From the NCBI RefSeq assembly GCF_018130245.1, contig NZ_JAFCKP010000026.1, positions 1 through 62,051 of the forward strand: a stretch of 62,051 nucleotides of DNA. The letters run 5' to 3'. The DNA is from Bradyrhizobium sp. SZCCT0231 (lineage in GTDB: Bacteria > Pseudomonadota > Alphaproteobacteria > Rhizobiales > Xanthobacteraceae). Below, one piece after another: positions 1-8,167 of the stretch (within the stretch, counting starts at the first letter, position 1; each line of letters opens with the position of its first letter). Both the position numbers and the translations under genes were made by a program. Below the pieces are notes generated by a model. It saw nothing but the letters and a program-made list of their open reading frames with translations, searched no databases and was not told where the DNA came from.

Positions 1-70
1 CTGCTCCCGGCGGATCGGCCCGGACGGCCAGTCTACATCCAAAGGCCGCCACGACCCCCACAAGGGTACA

Positions 71-163
71 GGGTGGGCAAAGCAAAGCGTGCCCACCACA
101 TCTCATGATTATTGAAAGTTCGTGGGCACGGCGCTTCGCGCCTTTGCCCACCCTACGGCAGCT
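71..163. repeat. Palindromic intergenic repeat, GTGGGCA family, copy 1
   Basis: The two arms, starting GGGTGGGCAAAG and ending CTTTGCCCACCCTACGG, are inverted repeats of each other around a short unrelated centre. A close relative lies at 25477-25566 and ends with the same run into GCAGCT. This copy abuts the 3' end of the leftward glycosyltransferase gene, so it may form a hairpin at the end of that transcript. The 70 bases before it hold nothing I can call. Confidence 0.75.
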
Positions 164-166
164 CGG

Positions 167-1792
167 TCACTTCCCCGGCGGCGCGATGTAGACGTTCCAG
201 CTCATCGACGGACCGGCCTTGCCGTGGGTGAAACGGCGCGTCGTCATCACGATGCGCTCGGCATTCGGCGCGGTCTCCGACACCCATTTCTCGAGCTTCG
301 GCAGCCGTTCGTCGGTCGCATCGAACACGCCGATGAAGCCGTATCTCTTGACGTCATCGAGCGAGGTCAGCCCGGAAGCCCAGGCTTCGTTCGGCGTGAA
401 CGGGCTGGGGTGATCGGAACTGTAGAATACCATCGGCTGAATCGTTTCCATCGTCCCGACGACGACGGTCCAGCGCGAGGCAAAGCGCATGTGCCACTCC
501 TGCGTCAGTTTGCGCGCCAGCTCCGAGCGCGCGCCATAGGTCGCGGTGTTGCCGGCATTGGCCGCCATCTCGCGCGCGGCGATGAGGGGCGAGGCGGCAA
601 GGGTCGCGGCGCTGAGCACGAGCCAGATCGCGGCGATGTTGAACAGCGCAGCGCTCTGCACCCGCAACGCCGGGATCGCGACCAGCGCGAGCGGGACCAG
701 GAAGAACAGCGAGATGCCCCAATCGGTCTTCATGTAGACGCTGAAGGCGAGCGCGCCGAGCGGCGGCCCGAATGCGACGATGACCTGGATAATCCAGACG
801 TTGAGCGCCTGCGAAACATCGACGCCCGCATTGGCGCCGCGCGCCCAGGCGCGCGTGACGATGCGCGAGGGCGCGCGCAGCAGCAATTTGACCCAAGGCG
901 GCACCAGCGCCATGGCCAGCGCCGCGAGCGCCACCGGCAATGCCAGCAGCGCGAAATTATGCAGCCCATAGCCGGCGACGAGCTGGTGCACCTGGCTCTT
1001 GTCCTGAAGGCTGTAGGTGTCGCCGGCATAGGTCAGCGGCACGAAATGCGCATCCGCTAGCCAGACGATGTGCGGGATCATCGCCGCGACCATCGTCGCG
1101 ATCGCGACCCACGGCGCCGGCGACGACAGGAACCGCAGCCGGTCGGGATGGATCAGCGCGGCAAGGCCGATGGCGCCGATCATGGTCAGCACCCAATATT
1201 TGGTCATCAACGCCAGCGCGCCGGCAAGCCCGAGCAGGATTCCGGATTGCCAGCTCCGCTTCTCGAAGGCGTTGAGATAAGCGAGCACGAGCAGCGGCAG
1301 CGTGACGAGCTGGAGCAGGTCCGGATTGTACTTGAAGCCCTTGAAATTGAAGATCGGGTAGAGTGCGATCATCACCGCGACCAGGAACGCGCGCCGCGCG
1401 TCGACCACGCGCAGGGCCACCAGCCAGCAGATCACCATGCCGACGCTCACTGTCGCCATCGCCAGGGCATAGGTCGCCCAGTCCGCCGCCGGGAACACCT
1501 TGAACCAAAGGCCGGCCACCCAGCCCGACAGCGGCGGGTGCTTGCCGTAGCCCCAGAGGAATTTCTGGCCCCAGCCATAGGCTTCTGCGACGTCCATGTG
1601 AACGTCCTGCGCCGCCTTGAGATTGATCAGGATGAAGGTCCAGAGCACCGCGTGCAGGATGGCGAGCTGGATCACCAGCCACAGGCGCGCCTCGGGGCGG
1701 ACCGCGCAGGCAACCAGCCAGGCCCGGAAGCGGTTGTAGCTCAAGCGGGTCTTCGCCCGCGGTCTGGCGGATGGGATCGAAGTCGTGGACAT
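167..1792 (-). CDS. GT39/ArnT-like membrane glycosyltransferase
   Basis: A polytopic membrane protein of 541 residues resembling the PMT_2 / ArnT-type GT-C glycosyltransferases, which transfer a sugar from a polyprenyl-phosphate donor to an acceptor on the outer side of the inner membrane. After a short basic N-terminus (about 1-25) and a first membrane helix, it shows the family-typical acidic first loop (DVHMDVAEAYGWG, about 64-76) followed by KHPPLSGW, as in GT-C enzymes that read D/E...HPPL. About ten further hydrophobic segments follow and a soluble tail of about 120 residues ends the protein. The donor and acceptor are not deducible. It is divergent from lepA with about 110 bp between the start codons, so the two promoters share this gap. 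Confidence 0.75.
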   Translation of the reverse strand: MSTTSIPSARPRAKTRLSYNRFRAWLVACAVRPEARLWLVIQLAILHAVLWTFILINLKAAQDVHMDVAEAYGWGQKFLWGYGKHPPLSGWVAGLWFKVFPAADWATYALAMATVSVGMVICWLVALRVVDARRAFLVAVMIALYPIFNFKGFKYNPDLLQLVTLPLLVLAYLNAFEKRSWQSGILLGLAGALALMTKYWVLTMIGAIGLAALIHPDRLRFLSSPAPWVAIATMVAAMIPHIVWLADAHFVPLTYAGDTYSLQDKSQVHQLVAGYGLHNFALLALPVALAALAMALVPPWVKLLLRAPSRIVTRAWARGANAGVDVSQALNVWIIQVIVAFGPPLGALAFSVYMKTDWGISLFFLVPLALVAIPALRVQSAALFNIAAIWLVLSAATLAASPLIAAREMAANAGNTATYGARSELARKLTQEWHMRFASRWTVVVGTMETIQPMVFYSSDHPSPFTPNEAWASGLTSLDDVKRYGFIGVFDATDERLPKLEKWVSETAPNAERIVMTTRRFTHGKAGPSMSWNVYIAPPGK

Positions 1793-1906
1793 GGGCCGTT
1801 GCGTAGCGCGTTTTGGGCGATCGTGGAATCAGCTTGGCGTGAAGAAAGGCCCTGAAAATACAGCAATATGGTTGCCGCACGGGGATGTGAGTGGTATCCC
1901 GCGCCC

Positions 1907-3718
1907 ATGACGACCGTCCCCATTTCCAACATCCGCAACTTCTCCATCGTCGCCCATATCGACCATGGCAAATCGACGCTGGCCGACCGCCTGATCCAGA
2001 TGACCGGCGGCCTCTCCGACCGCGAGATGGCGGGCAAGGAGCAGGTGCTCGATTCCATGGACATCGAGCGCGAGCGCGGCATCACCATCAAGGCGCAGAC
2101 GGTGCGCCTTTCGTACCGCGCCAAGGACGGCAAGGATTACATCTTCAACCTGATGGACACGCCCGGCCATGTCGACTTCGCCTACGAAGTCTCGCGGTCG
2201 CTGGCGGCCTGCGAGGGTTCCCTGCTGGTGGTCGACGCCAGCCAGGGCGTCGAGGCGCAGACGCTCGCCAACGTCTACCAGGCACTCGACAACAATCACG
2301 AGATCGTCCCGGTCCTGAACAAGGTCGACCTGCCCGCGGCCGAGCCCGAGAAGGTCAAGCAGCAGATCGAGGACGTCATCGGCATCGACGCTTCGGACGC
2401 GGTGATGATCTCGGCCAAGACCGGCCTCGGCGTTCCCGACGTGCTGGAAGCCATCGTCACCCGCCTGCCGCCGCCGAAGGGCGATCGCGACGCGACCTTG
2501 AAGGCGCTGCTGGTCGACAGCTGGTATGACGTCTATCTCGGCGTCGTCGTGCTGGTGCGCATCGTCGACGGCGTCATGAAGAAGGGCCAGCGCGTGCGCA
2601 TGATGGGCACCGGCGCGGCCTACGACGTCGAGCGCGTCGGCTTCTTCACGCCGAAGATGCAGCAGGTCGAGGAGCTCGGCCCCGGCGAGATCGGCTTCAT
2701 CACCGCCGCGATCAAGGAAGTCGCCGACACCCGCGTCGGTGACACCATCACCGACGACAGGAAGCCGGTCACCGAAATGCTGCCGGGCTTCAAGCCGGCG
2801 ATCCCCGTGGTGTTCTGCGGCCTGTTCCCGGTCGATGCCGACGACTTCGAGACGCTGCGCGCCGCGATGGGCAAGCTGCGCCTGAACGACGCCAGCTTCT
2901 CCTTCGAGATGGAGACCTCGGCCGCACTCGGCTTCGGCTTCCGCTGCGGCTTCCTCGGCCTCTTGCATCTCGAGATCATCCAGGAGCGGCTGTCGCGCGA
3001 GTTCGATCTCAATTTGATCGCGACCGCGCCGAGCGTCATCTACAAGATGAAGCTGACCGACGGCACCGAGATCGAGATCCACAATCCCGTCGACATGCCC
3101 GACGTGGTCAAGATCGCCGAGATCCAGGAGCCCTGGATCGAGGCTACGATCATGACGCCCGACGAATATCTCGGCAGCGTCCTAAAACTGTGCCAGGACC
3201 GCCGCGGCTCGCAGAAGGAGCTCACCTATGTCGGCTCCCGTGCCATGGTGAAATACGACCTGCCGCTCAACGAGGTCGTGTTCGACTTCTACGACCGCCT
3301 GAAGTCGGTCTCCAAGGGCTACGCCTCGTTCGACTATCATCTCACCGACTACAAGCCGGCCGACCTCGTCAAGATGCAGATCCTGGTCAATGCCGAGCCG
3401 GTCGATGCGCTCTCGATGCTGGTGCACCGCACCCGCGCCGAAGGCCGCGGCCGCGCCATGGTCGAGAAGATGAAGGAGCTGATCCCGCCGCACATGTTCC
3501 AGATCCCGATCCAGGCGGCGATCGGCGGCAAGGTGATCGCCCGCGAGACGGTGCGCGCGCTGCGCAAGGACGTCACCGCAAAATGCTACGGCGGCGACAT
3601 CACCCGTAAACGAAAACTTCTGGAGAAGCAGAAGGAAGGCAAGAAGAAGATGCGGCAGTTCGGCAAGGTCGACATCCCGCAGGAGGCTTTTATTGCCGCG
3701 CTGAAGGTGGATAGCTGA
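1907..3718 (+). CDS. lepA: Elongation factor 4 (LepA), ribosome back-translocase GTPase
   Basis: LepA/EF4 is a translational GTPase that binds stalled or mis-translocated ribosomes. The GTPase motifs are all visible near the N-terminus: AHIDHGKST (P-loop), the ERGITIKAQ switch I region, DTPGHVDF and NKVDLP. The EF-G-like domains and the LepA-specific C-terminal domain ([19 protein letters not shown]) follow. From the ATG at 1907 the protein is 603 residues, the usual length; an in-frame ATG at 1868 would add 13 residues that the family does not have. The gene stands alone, with a likely rho-independent terminator about 100 bp downstream. Confidence 0.97.
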   Translation: MTTVPISNIRNFSIVAHIDHGKSTLADRLIQMTGGLSDREMAGKEQVLDSMDIERERGITIKAQTVRLSYRAKDGKDYIFNLMDTPGHVDFAYEVSRSLAACEGSLLVVDASQGVEAQTLANVYQALDNNHEIVPVLNKVDLPAAEPEKVKQQIEDVIGIDASDAVMISAKTGLGVPDVLEAIVTRLPPPKGDRDATLKALLVDSWYDVYLGVVVLVRIVDGVMKKGQRVRMMGTGAAYDVERVGFFTPKMQQVEELGPGEIGFITAAIKEVADTRVGDTITDDRKPVTEMLPGFKPAIPVVFCGLFPVDADDFETLRAAMGKLRLNDASFSFEMETSAALGFGFRCGFLGLLHLEIIQERLSREFDLNLIATAPSVIYKMKLTDGTEIEIHNPVDMPDVVKIAEIQEPWIEATIMTPDEYLGSVLKLCQDRRGSQKELTYVGSRAMVKYDLPLNEVVFDFYDRLKSVSKGYASFDYHLTDYKPADLVKMQILVNAEPVDALSMLVHRTRAEGRGRAMVEKMKELIPPHMFQIPIQAAIGGKVIARETVRALRKDVTAKCYGGDITRKRKLLEKQKEGKKKMRQFGKVDIPQEAFIAALKVDS

Positions 3719-3813
3719 GGCGGGACGCGGGACGGGCCGGCCCCTCTCCGTGGCCGGCAAACAGCCGGTCTCCGGCCAGCAAATAAAAAAGCGCGAAAAC
3801 AACCCCATGCACA

Positions 3814-3846
3814 GTAGCCGCCCCCTTGGCGGCACTACGTTTTTTT
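3814..3846 (+). terminator. Rho-independent terminator after lepA
   Basis: GCCGCC and GGCGGC pair across a 5-base loop (CCCTT), flanked by GTA/TAC that can extend the stem with a bulge, and are followed by a run of seven T. It lies about 100 bp past the lepA stop. The rest of the 312-base gap to the next gene (3719-4030) holds a GC-rich imperfect dyad at about 3750-3777 and no convincing gene. Confidence 0.7.
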
Positions 3847-4030
3847 GATTTTACGAAATACGCTTGCTCCGTCGGGCAAAACAGGGGCAGAATGCCATCG
3901 TCGCAACGCGCGTCACCCGCAGGGCCTTGGCGGCCGTCAACCATAACAAGATTGGCGGCACCTTTAATGCGGCTGCAAGGCGGTTTATATAATCGGACGG
4001 ATCCAGCCGCCCTTCCACCGGAAACCTGTC

Positions 4031-4273
4031 ATGGCCGACATCACGGTACATCTGGACGATGAGCTTTACGACAAGGCTTCGCGCGTTGCCCGAATGGACA
4101 ATGTGAGCGTGAAAGAACTTGTCGAGGAGGTCATGCGCCGCCACCTGGACTACGTCGAGGTGGTGCAGGATTTTTCGAAGATGCCACCGCTCTCGCTGGA
4201 GAACTATGAGCTTCATCGCGATCCCGACGAAAGCGATGAAGACTACGCATTCAGGCGCTCCCTTTTTCAGTGA
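4031..4273 (+). CDS. Putative ribbon-helix-helix antitoxin
   Basis: An 80-residue protein whose N-terminal 38 residues read like an RHH DNA-binding unit: a short strand (ITVHLDDEL), a helix, a turn and a second helix (VSVKELVEEVMRRHL). The C-terminal half is acidic and probably unstructured (RDPDESDEDY), as in antitoxins that wrap their toxin. It lies 7 bp ahead of a PemK/MazF-like gene in the usual antitoxin-first order. RHH antitoxins normally repress their own operon. The family assignment is by appearance only; it could instead be a small regulator unrelated to the next gene. Confidence 0.6.
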   Translation: MADITVHLDDELYDKASRVARMDNVSVKELVEEVMRRHLDYVEVVQDFSKMPPLSLENYELHRDPDESDEDYAFRRSLFQ

Positions 4274-4280
4274 GACCTGA

Positions 4281-4751
4281 ATGGCCCCGCCTTTCCGACA
4301 CGGCGACATGGTCTGGAGTTACTTCCCTTTTGCCGAGACTCCCGATCTGCCCGCGCGGACACGGCATGCGGCGATCATCATCGGCGCTTTTTCTGCAATC
4401 GACGCCAGCAAGATGCTGGGTCATCCCGCGCCTGCGTGCGGGGCCGCGGTCGCCGTTTATACCTCATCGCAGGTCAGGAAATTCGGCGACAACCTACCGA
4501 TCGGAATTGTTCAGGTCCCATTGGACAGGGCGCGCCAGAACAAGAACAACTCCGCGTTCTTCATCGATACGCGTGTCCGGGCGTATCTTCCAATCCACAA
4601 GGATTACTTTCCCGACCTGGATGCGGCCGATCATGGCCTGATCGCATCCATAGATCCGGGATTGTTCAGGCGCATCATGCAGGAGTTTGCACGGGTAAAC
4701 GAGCGGGCGAGAGAGCAAATCGTGACCGTAGGACCGCTGCGGCCCCGCTGA
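4281..4751 (+). CDS. Putative PemK/MazF-like toxin
   Basis: A 156-residue protein starting MAPPFRHGDMVWSYFPF, which matches the hallmark of PemK/MazF endoribonucleases (G-D-x-V-W-x-x-F-P-F/Y), followed by RHAAIII where the family has RPALVV. The middle holds DTRVRAYLPIHKDYF, like the strand and loop after the S/T-containing active-site region, and the C-terminus is a helix (GLFRRIMQEFARVNERA) like the last MazF helix. At 156 residues it is longer than classical MazF (about 110). Placement 7 bp behind a likely RHH antitoxin supports a type II toxin-antitoxin pair, with mRNA cleavage as the inferred activity. No catalytic residue can be assigned with certainty. Confidence 0.55.
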   Translation: MAPPFRHGDMVWSYFPFAETPDLPARTRHAAIIIGAFSAIDASKMLGHPAPACGAAVAVYTSSQVRKFGDNLPIGIVQVPLDRARQNKNNSAFFIDTRVRAYLPIHKDYFPDLDAADHGLIASIDPGLFRRIMQEFARVNERAREQIVTVGPLRPR

Positions 4752-4783
4752 AGTGGGATAGCTGATCTCTCCCCTCATTCAGC

Positions 4784-4916
4784 CCGTAGGATGGGTTGAG
4801 CTCTTGCGAAGCCCATCGCCGGACGAGCGGCGCAGCATCCGGCAATCCTTGTTAGCTCGATCCGACTGTGGGGATAAAGTTTGATGGGTTTCGCTTCGCT
4901 CTACCCATCCTACGAG
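4784..4916. repeat. Palindromic repeat, CGTAGGATGGGT family, copy A
   Basis: Starts CGTAGGATGGGTTGAGC and ends GCTCTACCCATCCTACG, with an inner GCGAAGCCCATC / GATGGGTTTCGC pair, so the single strand can fold into a long hairpin. Related copies lie at about 5595-5664 (truncated), 6760-6918 and 12518-12676. It fills most of the gap between the toxin-like gene and the GrpB-family gene (4752-5071); the remaining bases show no gene. Confidence 0.85.
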
Positions 4917-5071
4917 CTCTCGCATCGCCGCCGCCCGTGTACAACCCAACCTGCGGCCGCGGGAATGCCGCAGCCTTCTCATTTCGTGCGCGGTGCGCCG
5001 GCCCGGCCTCGGCGTAGCCCTACCCATCTCACGAACTAGGCGGAGCCCGTGTTTCGGCCTAATGTTTAGAC

Positions 5072-5572
5072 GTGCCGCTCACAAGCCCTATCAAACCCTA
5101 TGATCCGACCTGGCCGCAGCAATACGCGGCGGAAGAGGCGCGGTTGAAGCCCATTTTCAGTTCCGCGTTGATCGGCATTCATCACGTTGGAAGCACCGCT
5201 GTGCCCGAATTGGCGGCGAAGGCTGAAATTGACGTGCTTGCCGTGGTTCGGTCGGACAGCGGGCTGGAAGATTGGAGCCGTTCACTAGCGACCCTCGGCT
5301 ATCGCCGTGGCGGCGACCTTTCCGCAGGCCACCATTTCTTCAAGCGGGACGTCAACGGCGCCCGAACGCACAAGCTTCATGTGTGCCTTGATGGTCATGG
5401 ACAGATTGCGCGGATGCTGAAATTTCGGGATCACCTGCGTCAGCATGCCGGTGATCGCTCAAGATATCAGGATTTGAAGCTGAGGCTCGAGCGCGAGAAT
5501 AGCTCGGGTATTCGGCAGTACCTGATCGCCAAAGATCCGTTCATCCAGGACATTCTCGCCAAACTTGATTGA
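5072..5572 (+). CDS. GrpB family (UPF0157) nucleotidyltransferase-fold protein
   Basis: The 166-residue protein has the GrpB pattern: YDPTWPQQYAAEEARL at the start, then IHHVGSTAVPELAAKAEIDVLAVV, the signature shared with nucleotidyltransferase-fold GrpB/CoaE-appended domains (HVGSTAVPGL.AKPIIDI). The KLHVC segment and FRDHLRQH motif follow in order. The biochemical role of GrpB proteins is not established; in some species the domain is fused to dephospho-CoA kinase. The gene appears to start with GTG. Its last codons are part of a 19-bp direct repeat that recurs 103 bp downstream. Confidence 0.85.
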   Translation: MPLTSPIKPYDPTWPQQYAAEEARLKPIFSSALIGIHHVGSTAVPELAAKAEIDVLAVVRSDSGLEDWSRSLATLGYRRGGDLSAGHHFFKRDVNGARTHKLHVCLDGHGQIARMLKFRDHLRQHAGDRSRYQDLKLRLERENSSGIRQYLIAKDPFIQDILAKLD

Positions 5573-5685
5573 TTGCTCACCTGCTGGTGGTGCAGCATCT
5601 CGCAATTCTGGTTAGGTCGATCCTATTGTTAGGATGGTTTCGCTTCCGCTCTACCCATCCTACGGGCTTGATTGATTGCTCACCT
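5564..5685. repeat. Truncated CGTAGG-family repeat flanked by a 19-bp direct repeat
   Basis: The sequence CTTGATTGATTGCTCACCT occurs at 5564-5582, over the stop codon of the GrpB-family gene, and again at 5667-5685. Between the copies are 84 bases whose right part (from about 5595) matches the 3' half of the CGTAGGATGGGT repeat (TTTCGCTTCCGCTCTACCCATCCTACG). The 5' arm is missing. The arrangement looks like an insertion with target duplication, or a duplication mediated by the repeat. Confidence 0.8.
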
Positions 5686-5709
5686 TCCGGCCGCCGGGCG
5701 AACCGCGTC

Positions 5710-6174
5710 ATGACGATCATTTCCCTTGAACGGACCGCCGACACTCTTCCCGCAGATTTTCCCGAGCTGGAGGCCGACGCCAAGGCAGATGGACACGCGC
5801 ACATGACCCGTCTGGTTGCGGAATTCGCACAGGATCGAGCCATGTTTCATGCGATATTCACGTGCCGCCTGGATCGCAGATTGGTGGGCATCGGAGCGAT
5901 CACCAACGAGCCAGCACCGGCGTCGGTACCTATACCCATGTGGCGGATGCGGCGGCTTTACGTGCACCAAGACTACAGGAGACGCAAAGTCGCCGGGGCC
6001 ATCGCGAACGCCTTGCTGCGAGAAGCTGCGGGGATGGTCTCCACTGTCACTGTCCACGCAGGAAATGCTGGCGCTGCGCGGTTTTGGGAAGCGATGGGAT
6101 TCACGCGGGTAGACGGCCAACCTTGGTCTCACGAAGCACGTCTGCCGATCCTTGGGCCTGCCGGCGGCTCGTGA
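5710..6174 (+). CDS. GNAT-family N-acetyltransferase
   Basis: From the ATG at 5710 this is a 154-residue single GNAT domain. The acetyl-CoA-binding motif A is MRRLYVHQDYRRRKVAGAI followed by the helix NALLREAA. Motif B is present as AGNAGAARFWEAMGFTRV, the usual N-x-x-A-x-x-F(Y/W)-x-x-x-GF. The acetyl acceptor cannot be predicted. The longer reading frame reaching back to 5569 would run through repeat DNA and was rejected. Confidence 0.85.
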   Translation: MTIISLERTADTLPADFPELEADAKADGHAHMTRLVAEFAQDRAMFHAIFTCRLDRRLVGIGAITNEPAPASVPIPMWRMRRLYVHQDYRRRKVAGAIANALLREAAGMVSTVTVHAGNAGAARFWEAMGFTRVDGQPWSHEARLPILGPAGGS

Positions 6175-6295
6175 GCGGCTCTGCCAAGCCCTTGCCTTGA
6201 CGGCCGGATGCACTTTCTGACGCCGATCATATTGGTGTACCATTGCCCCTTGTGATCAGATCGTTCTGGGTTCGCGAGAGACCAAATGAGGTGTC

Positions 6296-6757
6296 ATGGA
6301 AAGCAGCATCCGGCCCGCGCTCGACGATGACGCCGCGGCCATCAGCGCGGTCATCTTGCGTGCGCTGCGCGAGACGAATGCGAAGGACTATACGGCGGAG
6401 ATCATCGCACGGATCGAGCGCAGCTTCGGCCCGGACGCCGTGCGCCGGCTGATCGGGCAACGCACCGTTTTCGTCGCCACCATTGGCGGCCGCCTCGTTG
6501 GAACGGCAAGCCTCGACGGCAGCGTCATCCGCACCGTCTTCGTTTCTCCCGACGTTCAGGCCCGCGGGATCGGCAAGCTGCTGATGGCCGAGATCGAGCG
6601 CACAGCGCGCGAGCGAAACATCCCGTCCTTGACAGTCCCTTCGTCGGTCACCGCGGAGACCTTCTATGCGCGGCTAGGGTTCAATGCCGTGCGCGACAGC
6701 TATTATGGCGACGAACGCACGATCATCATGGAGCGATTGCTCAGTGAGCGGTCCTAG
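6296..6757 (+). CDS. GNAT-family N-acetyltransferase
   Basis: A 153-residue GNAT domain beginning ESSIRPALDDDAAAISAVI, the typical first strand and helix. Motif A is visible as TVFVSPDVQARGIGKLLMAEIE (Q-x-R-G-x-G-x-x-L), and motif B as SSVTAETFYARLGFNAV. The substrate is unknown. The gene lies about 120 bp behind another GNAT gene, but the two are no more alike than any two family members, so a recent duplication is not suggested. Confidence 0.88.
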   Translation: MESSIRPALDDDAAAISAVILRALRETNAKDYTAEIIARIERSFGPDAVRRLIGQRTVFVATIGGRLVGTASLDGSVIRTVFVSPDVQARGIGKLLMAEIERTARERNIPSLTVPSSVTAETFYARLGFNAVRDSYYGDERTIIMERLLSERS

Positions 6758-6759
6758 CC

Positions 6760-6918
6760 CGTAGGATGGGTTGAGCTCCTGCGAAACCCACCGCTGGACG
6801 GCACCGCATCCGGCAATCCTTGTTCGCTCGATCCGATTGTGAGGATAAAGCTTGATGGGTTTCGCTTCCGCCTTCGCTCTTCGAGCTACGGTGGACAAGT
6901 CGCTCTACCCATCCTACG
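6760..6918. repeat. Palindromic repeat, CGTAGGATGGGT family, copy C
   Basis: A full-length copy starting two bases after the GNAT stop codon. It has both outer arms (CGTAGGATGGGTTGAGC and GCTCTACCCATCCTACG), and, like the copy at 12518-12676, an extra stretch TTCGAGCTACGG(T/C)GGACAAGTCGCTC in the right arm that copy A lacks. It sits between convergent genes and may act as a bidirectional hairpin at their ends. Confidence 0.85.
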
Positions 6919-6926
6919 AGCTACGC

Positions 6927-8165
6927 CTACTCCACGCCCCGCTGCGCGATGCTGCCCCCGTCGGCGATCCGGTCGCTCGGGTGCAGCACGACGCGGTCGC
7001 CGGCGGCAAGGCCTGAGAGAACTTCGGCCGTGCGGTTGTTGCGGTGGCCGATCTGGACGAGGGTCGTCTTGGCGCGGCCGTTGTCGTCGGTGAAGACGGC
7101 CCACCGGTCGGCTTTCCGGAACAAGGCGCTCACCGGCACGGTCAAGGCGTCCGGGGCGCTCCAGGTGGTGACGTGGACGATGACGCGGTAGTCGTGTCCG
7201 AGCGGGGCCCACGCCTCCGGCGGGTCGGTGAAATCGATGGTGACGCGGACGCGCTGCTCCTCGATGCCGAGCGCGGAGACTTTCAGGAAGCCGGCCGGGT
7301 CCACGCGGACCACCTTGCCCCCGATGGACGGTCCGCCCCAGCCATCGATCCGCACCGGCGCGCCGACCTTGATCTGGACGGCGTCGGTCGAGAGCAGGTC
7401 GGCGACGACCTCGAGATCGAGCGGGTTGCCGATGTCGACCAGCGGCGTTCCGGGCAGGACTGTCGTCTCGCTGTCCTGGATGATCTTCAGCACCCGCCCG
7501 CTTGCAGGCGCCCGCACGCGGATGCAGCACGTCGGCTCCGCCGACGGCGCGGCATTGGCCGGATCCATCAGCCGCGCCGCAAGACTTGTGCGCACCGCGC
7601 GACGCATCTCGACCTGGGCCTTGGCGCTCGCCAGGGCGGCCTCGTTGGTGACGACGTCGAATTTCGCCTTGTCGAAGGCTTGGGCCGAAATGGACTGGGT
7701 CCGCAGCAAGGTCTGCGCCCGCTGGAACTCGGTCCTGGAAAAATCAAGCGCAGCTTCGATCCGCTTCACCTCGGCTTCCTGCTGCTGAATGGCGGCATCC
7801 GCGGCCAGGACCTCGGCCTGGAGCTGGTCGCGCGAGCGCACGTCGATGAAGCCCGGCAGCGTCGGCTGCATCAGCGCGACGACGGTTTGGTTCGCAACAA
7901 CCTCGTCGCCGACATGGAGCGAGGGCCCCTGCTCGCCGAGTGGATGCGAAATCCTGAGGACCTTTCCTGCGATGGGCGCCGAGACGGTGTAGACGTGGCG
8001 GACGCGGGTTTTGCCGTCGTCATCCGCCGTGATTTCGATCGGTCCCTTTGCCACGGTCGCGAGATCGACCAGAACGGGGCGCGGCCAGGCGAACCAGACC
8101 AGCCCGCCTGCGATCGCGGCCAGAAGCGCGGCGCCGATGATACGTTTGGTCCAGTTGGCGGGCAT
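6927..8165 (-). CDS. HlyD/RND-type periplasmic adaptor (membrane fusion) subunit
   Basis: A 412-residue membrane fusion protein linking the adjacent ABC permease to an outer-membrane channel or the periplasm. It has an N-terminal membrane anchor (about 10-28), a split lipoyl/barrel-sandwich domain (YTVSAPIAGKVLRISHPLGE, and after the hairpin IRVRAPASGRVLKI), a long alpha-hairpin coiled coil (about 110-205), and beta-barrel and membrane-proximal domains ending AGDRVVLHPSDRIADGG. The ATG at 8165 lies 2 bp after the permease stop, supporting translational coupling. It is the last gene of the leftward operon beginning at 12220. The cargo is unknown; the tripartite layout resembles MacAB- and DevBCA-type exporters. 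Confidence 0.9.
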   Translation of the reverse strand: MPANWTKRIIGAALLAAIAGGLVWFAWPRPVLVDLATVAKGPIEITADDDGKTRVRHVYTVSAPIAGKVLRISHPLGEQGPSLHVGDEVVANQTVVALMQPTLPGFIDVRSRDQLQAEVLAADAAIQQQEAEVKRIEAALDFSRTEFQRAQTLLRTQSISAQAFDKAKFDVVTNEAALASAKAQVEMRRAVRTSLAARLMDPANAAPSAEPTCCIRVRAPASGRVLKIIQDSETTVLPGTPLVDIGNPLDLEVVADLLSTDAVQIKVGAPVRIDGWGGPSIGGKVVRVDPAGFLKVSALGIEEQRVRVTIDFTDPPEAWAPLGHDYRVIVHVTTWSAPDALTVPVSALFRKADRWAVFTDDNGRAKTTLVQIGHRNNRTAEVLSGLAAGDRVVLHPSDRIADGGSIAQRGVE

Positions 8166-8167
8166 GG

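Noticed and set aside
1829-3082. A 417-codon minus-strand frame opposite lepA
   Set aside because: LepA on the other strand is certain; this frame has no motif and only reflects codon bias.
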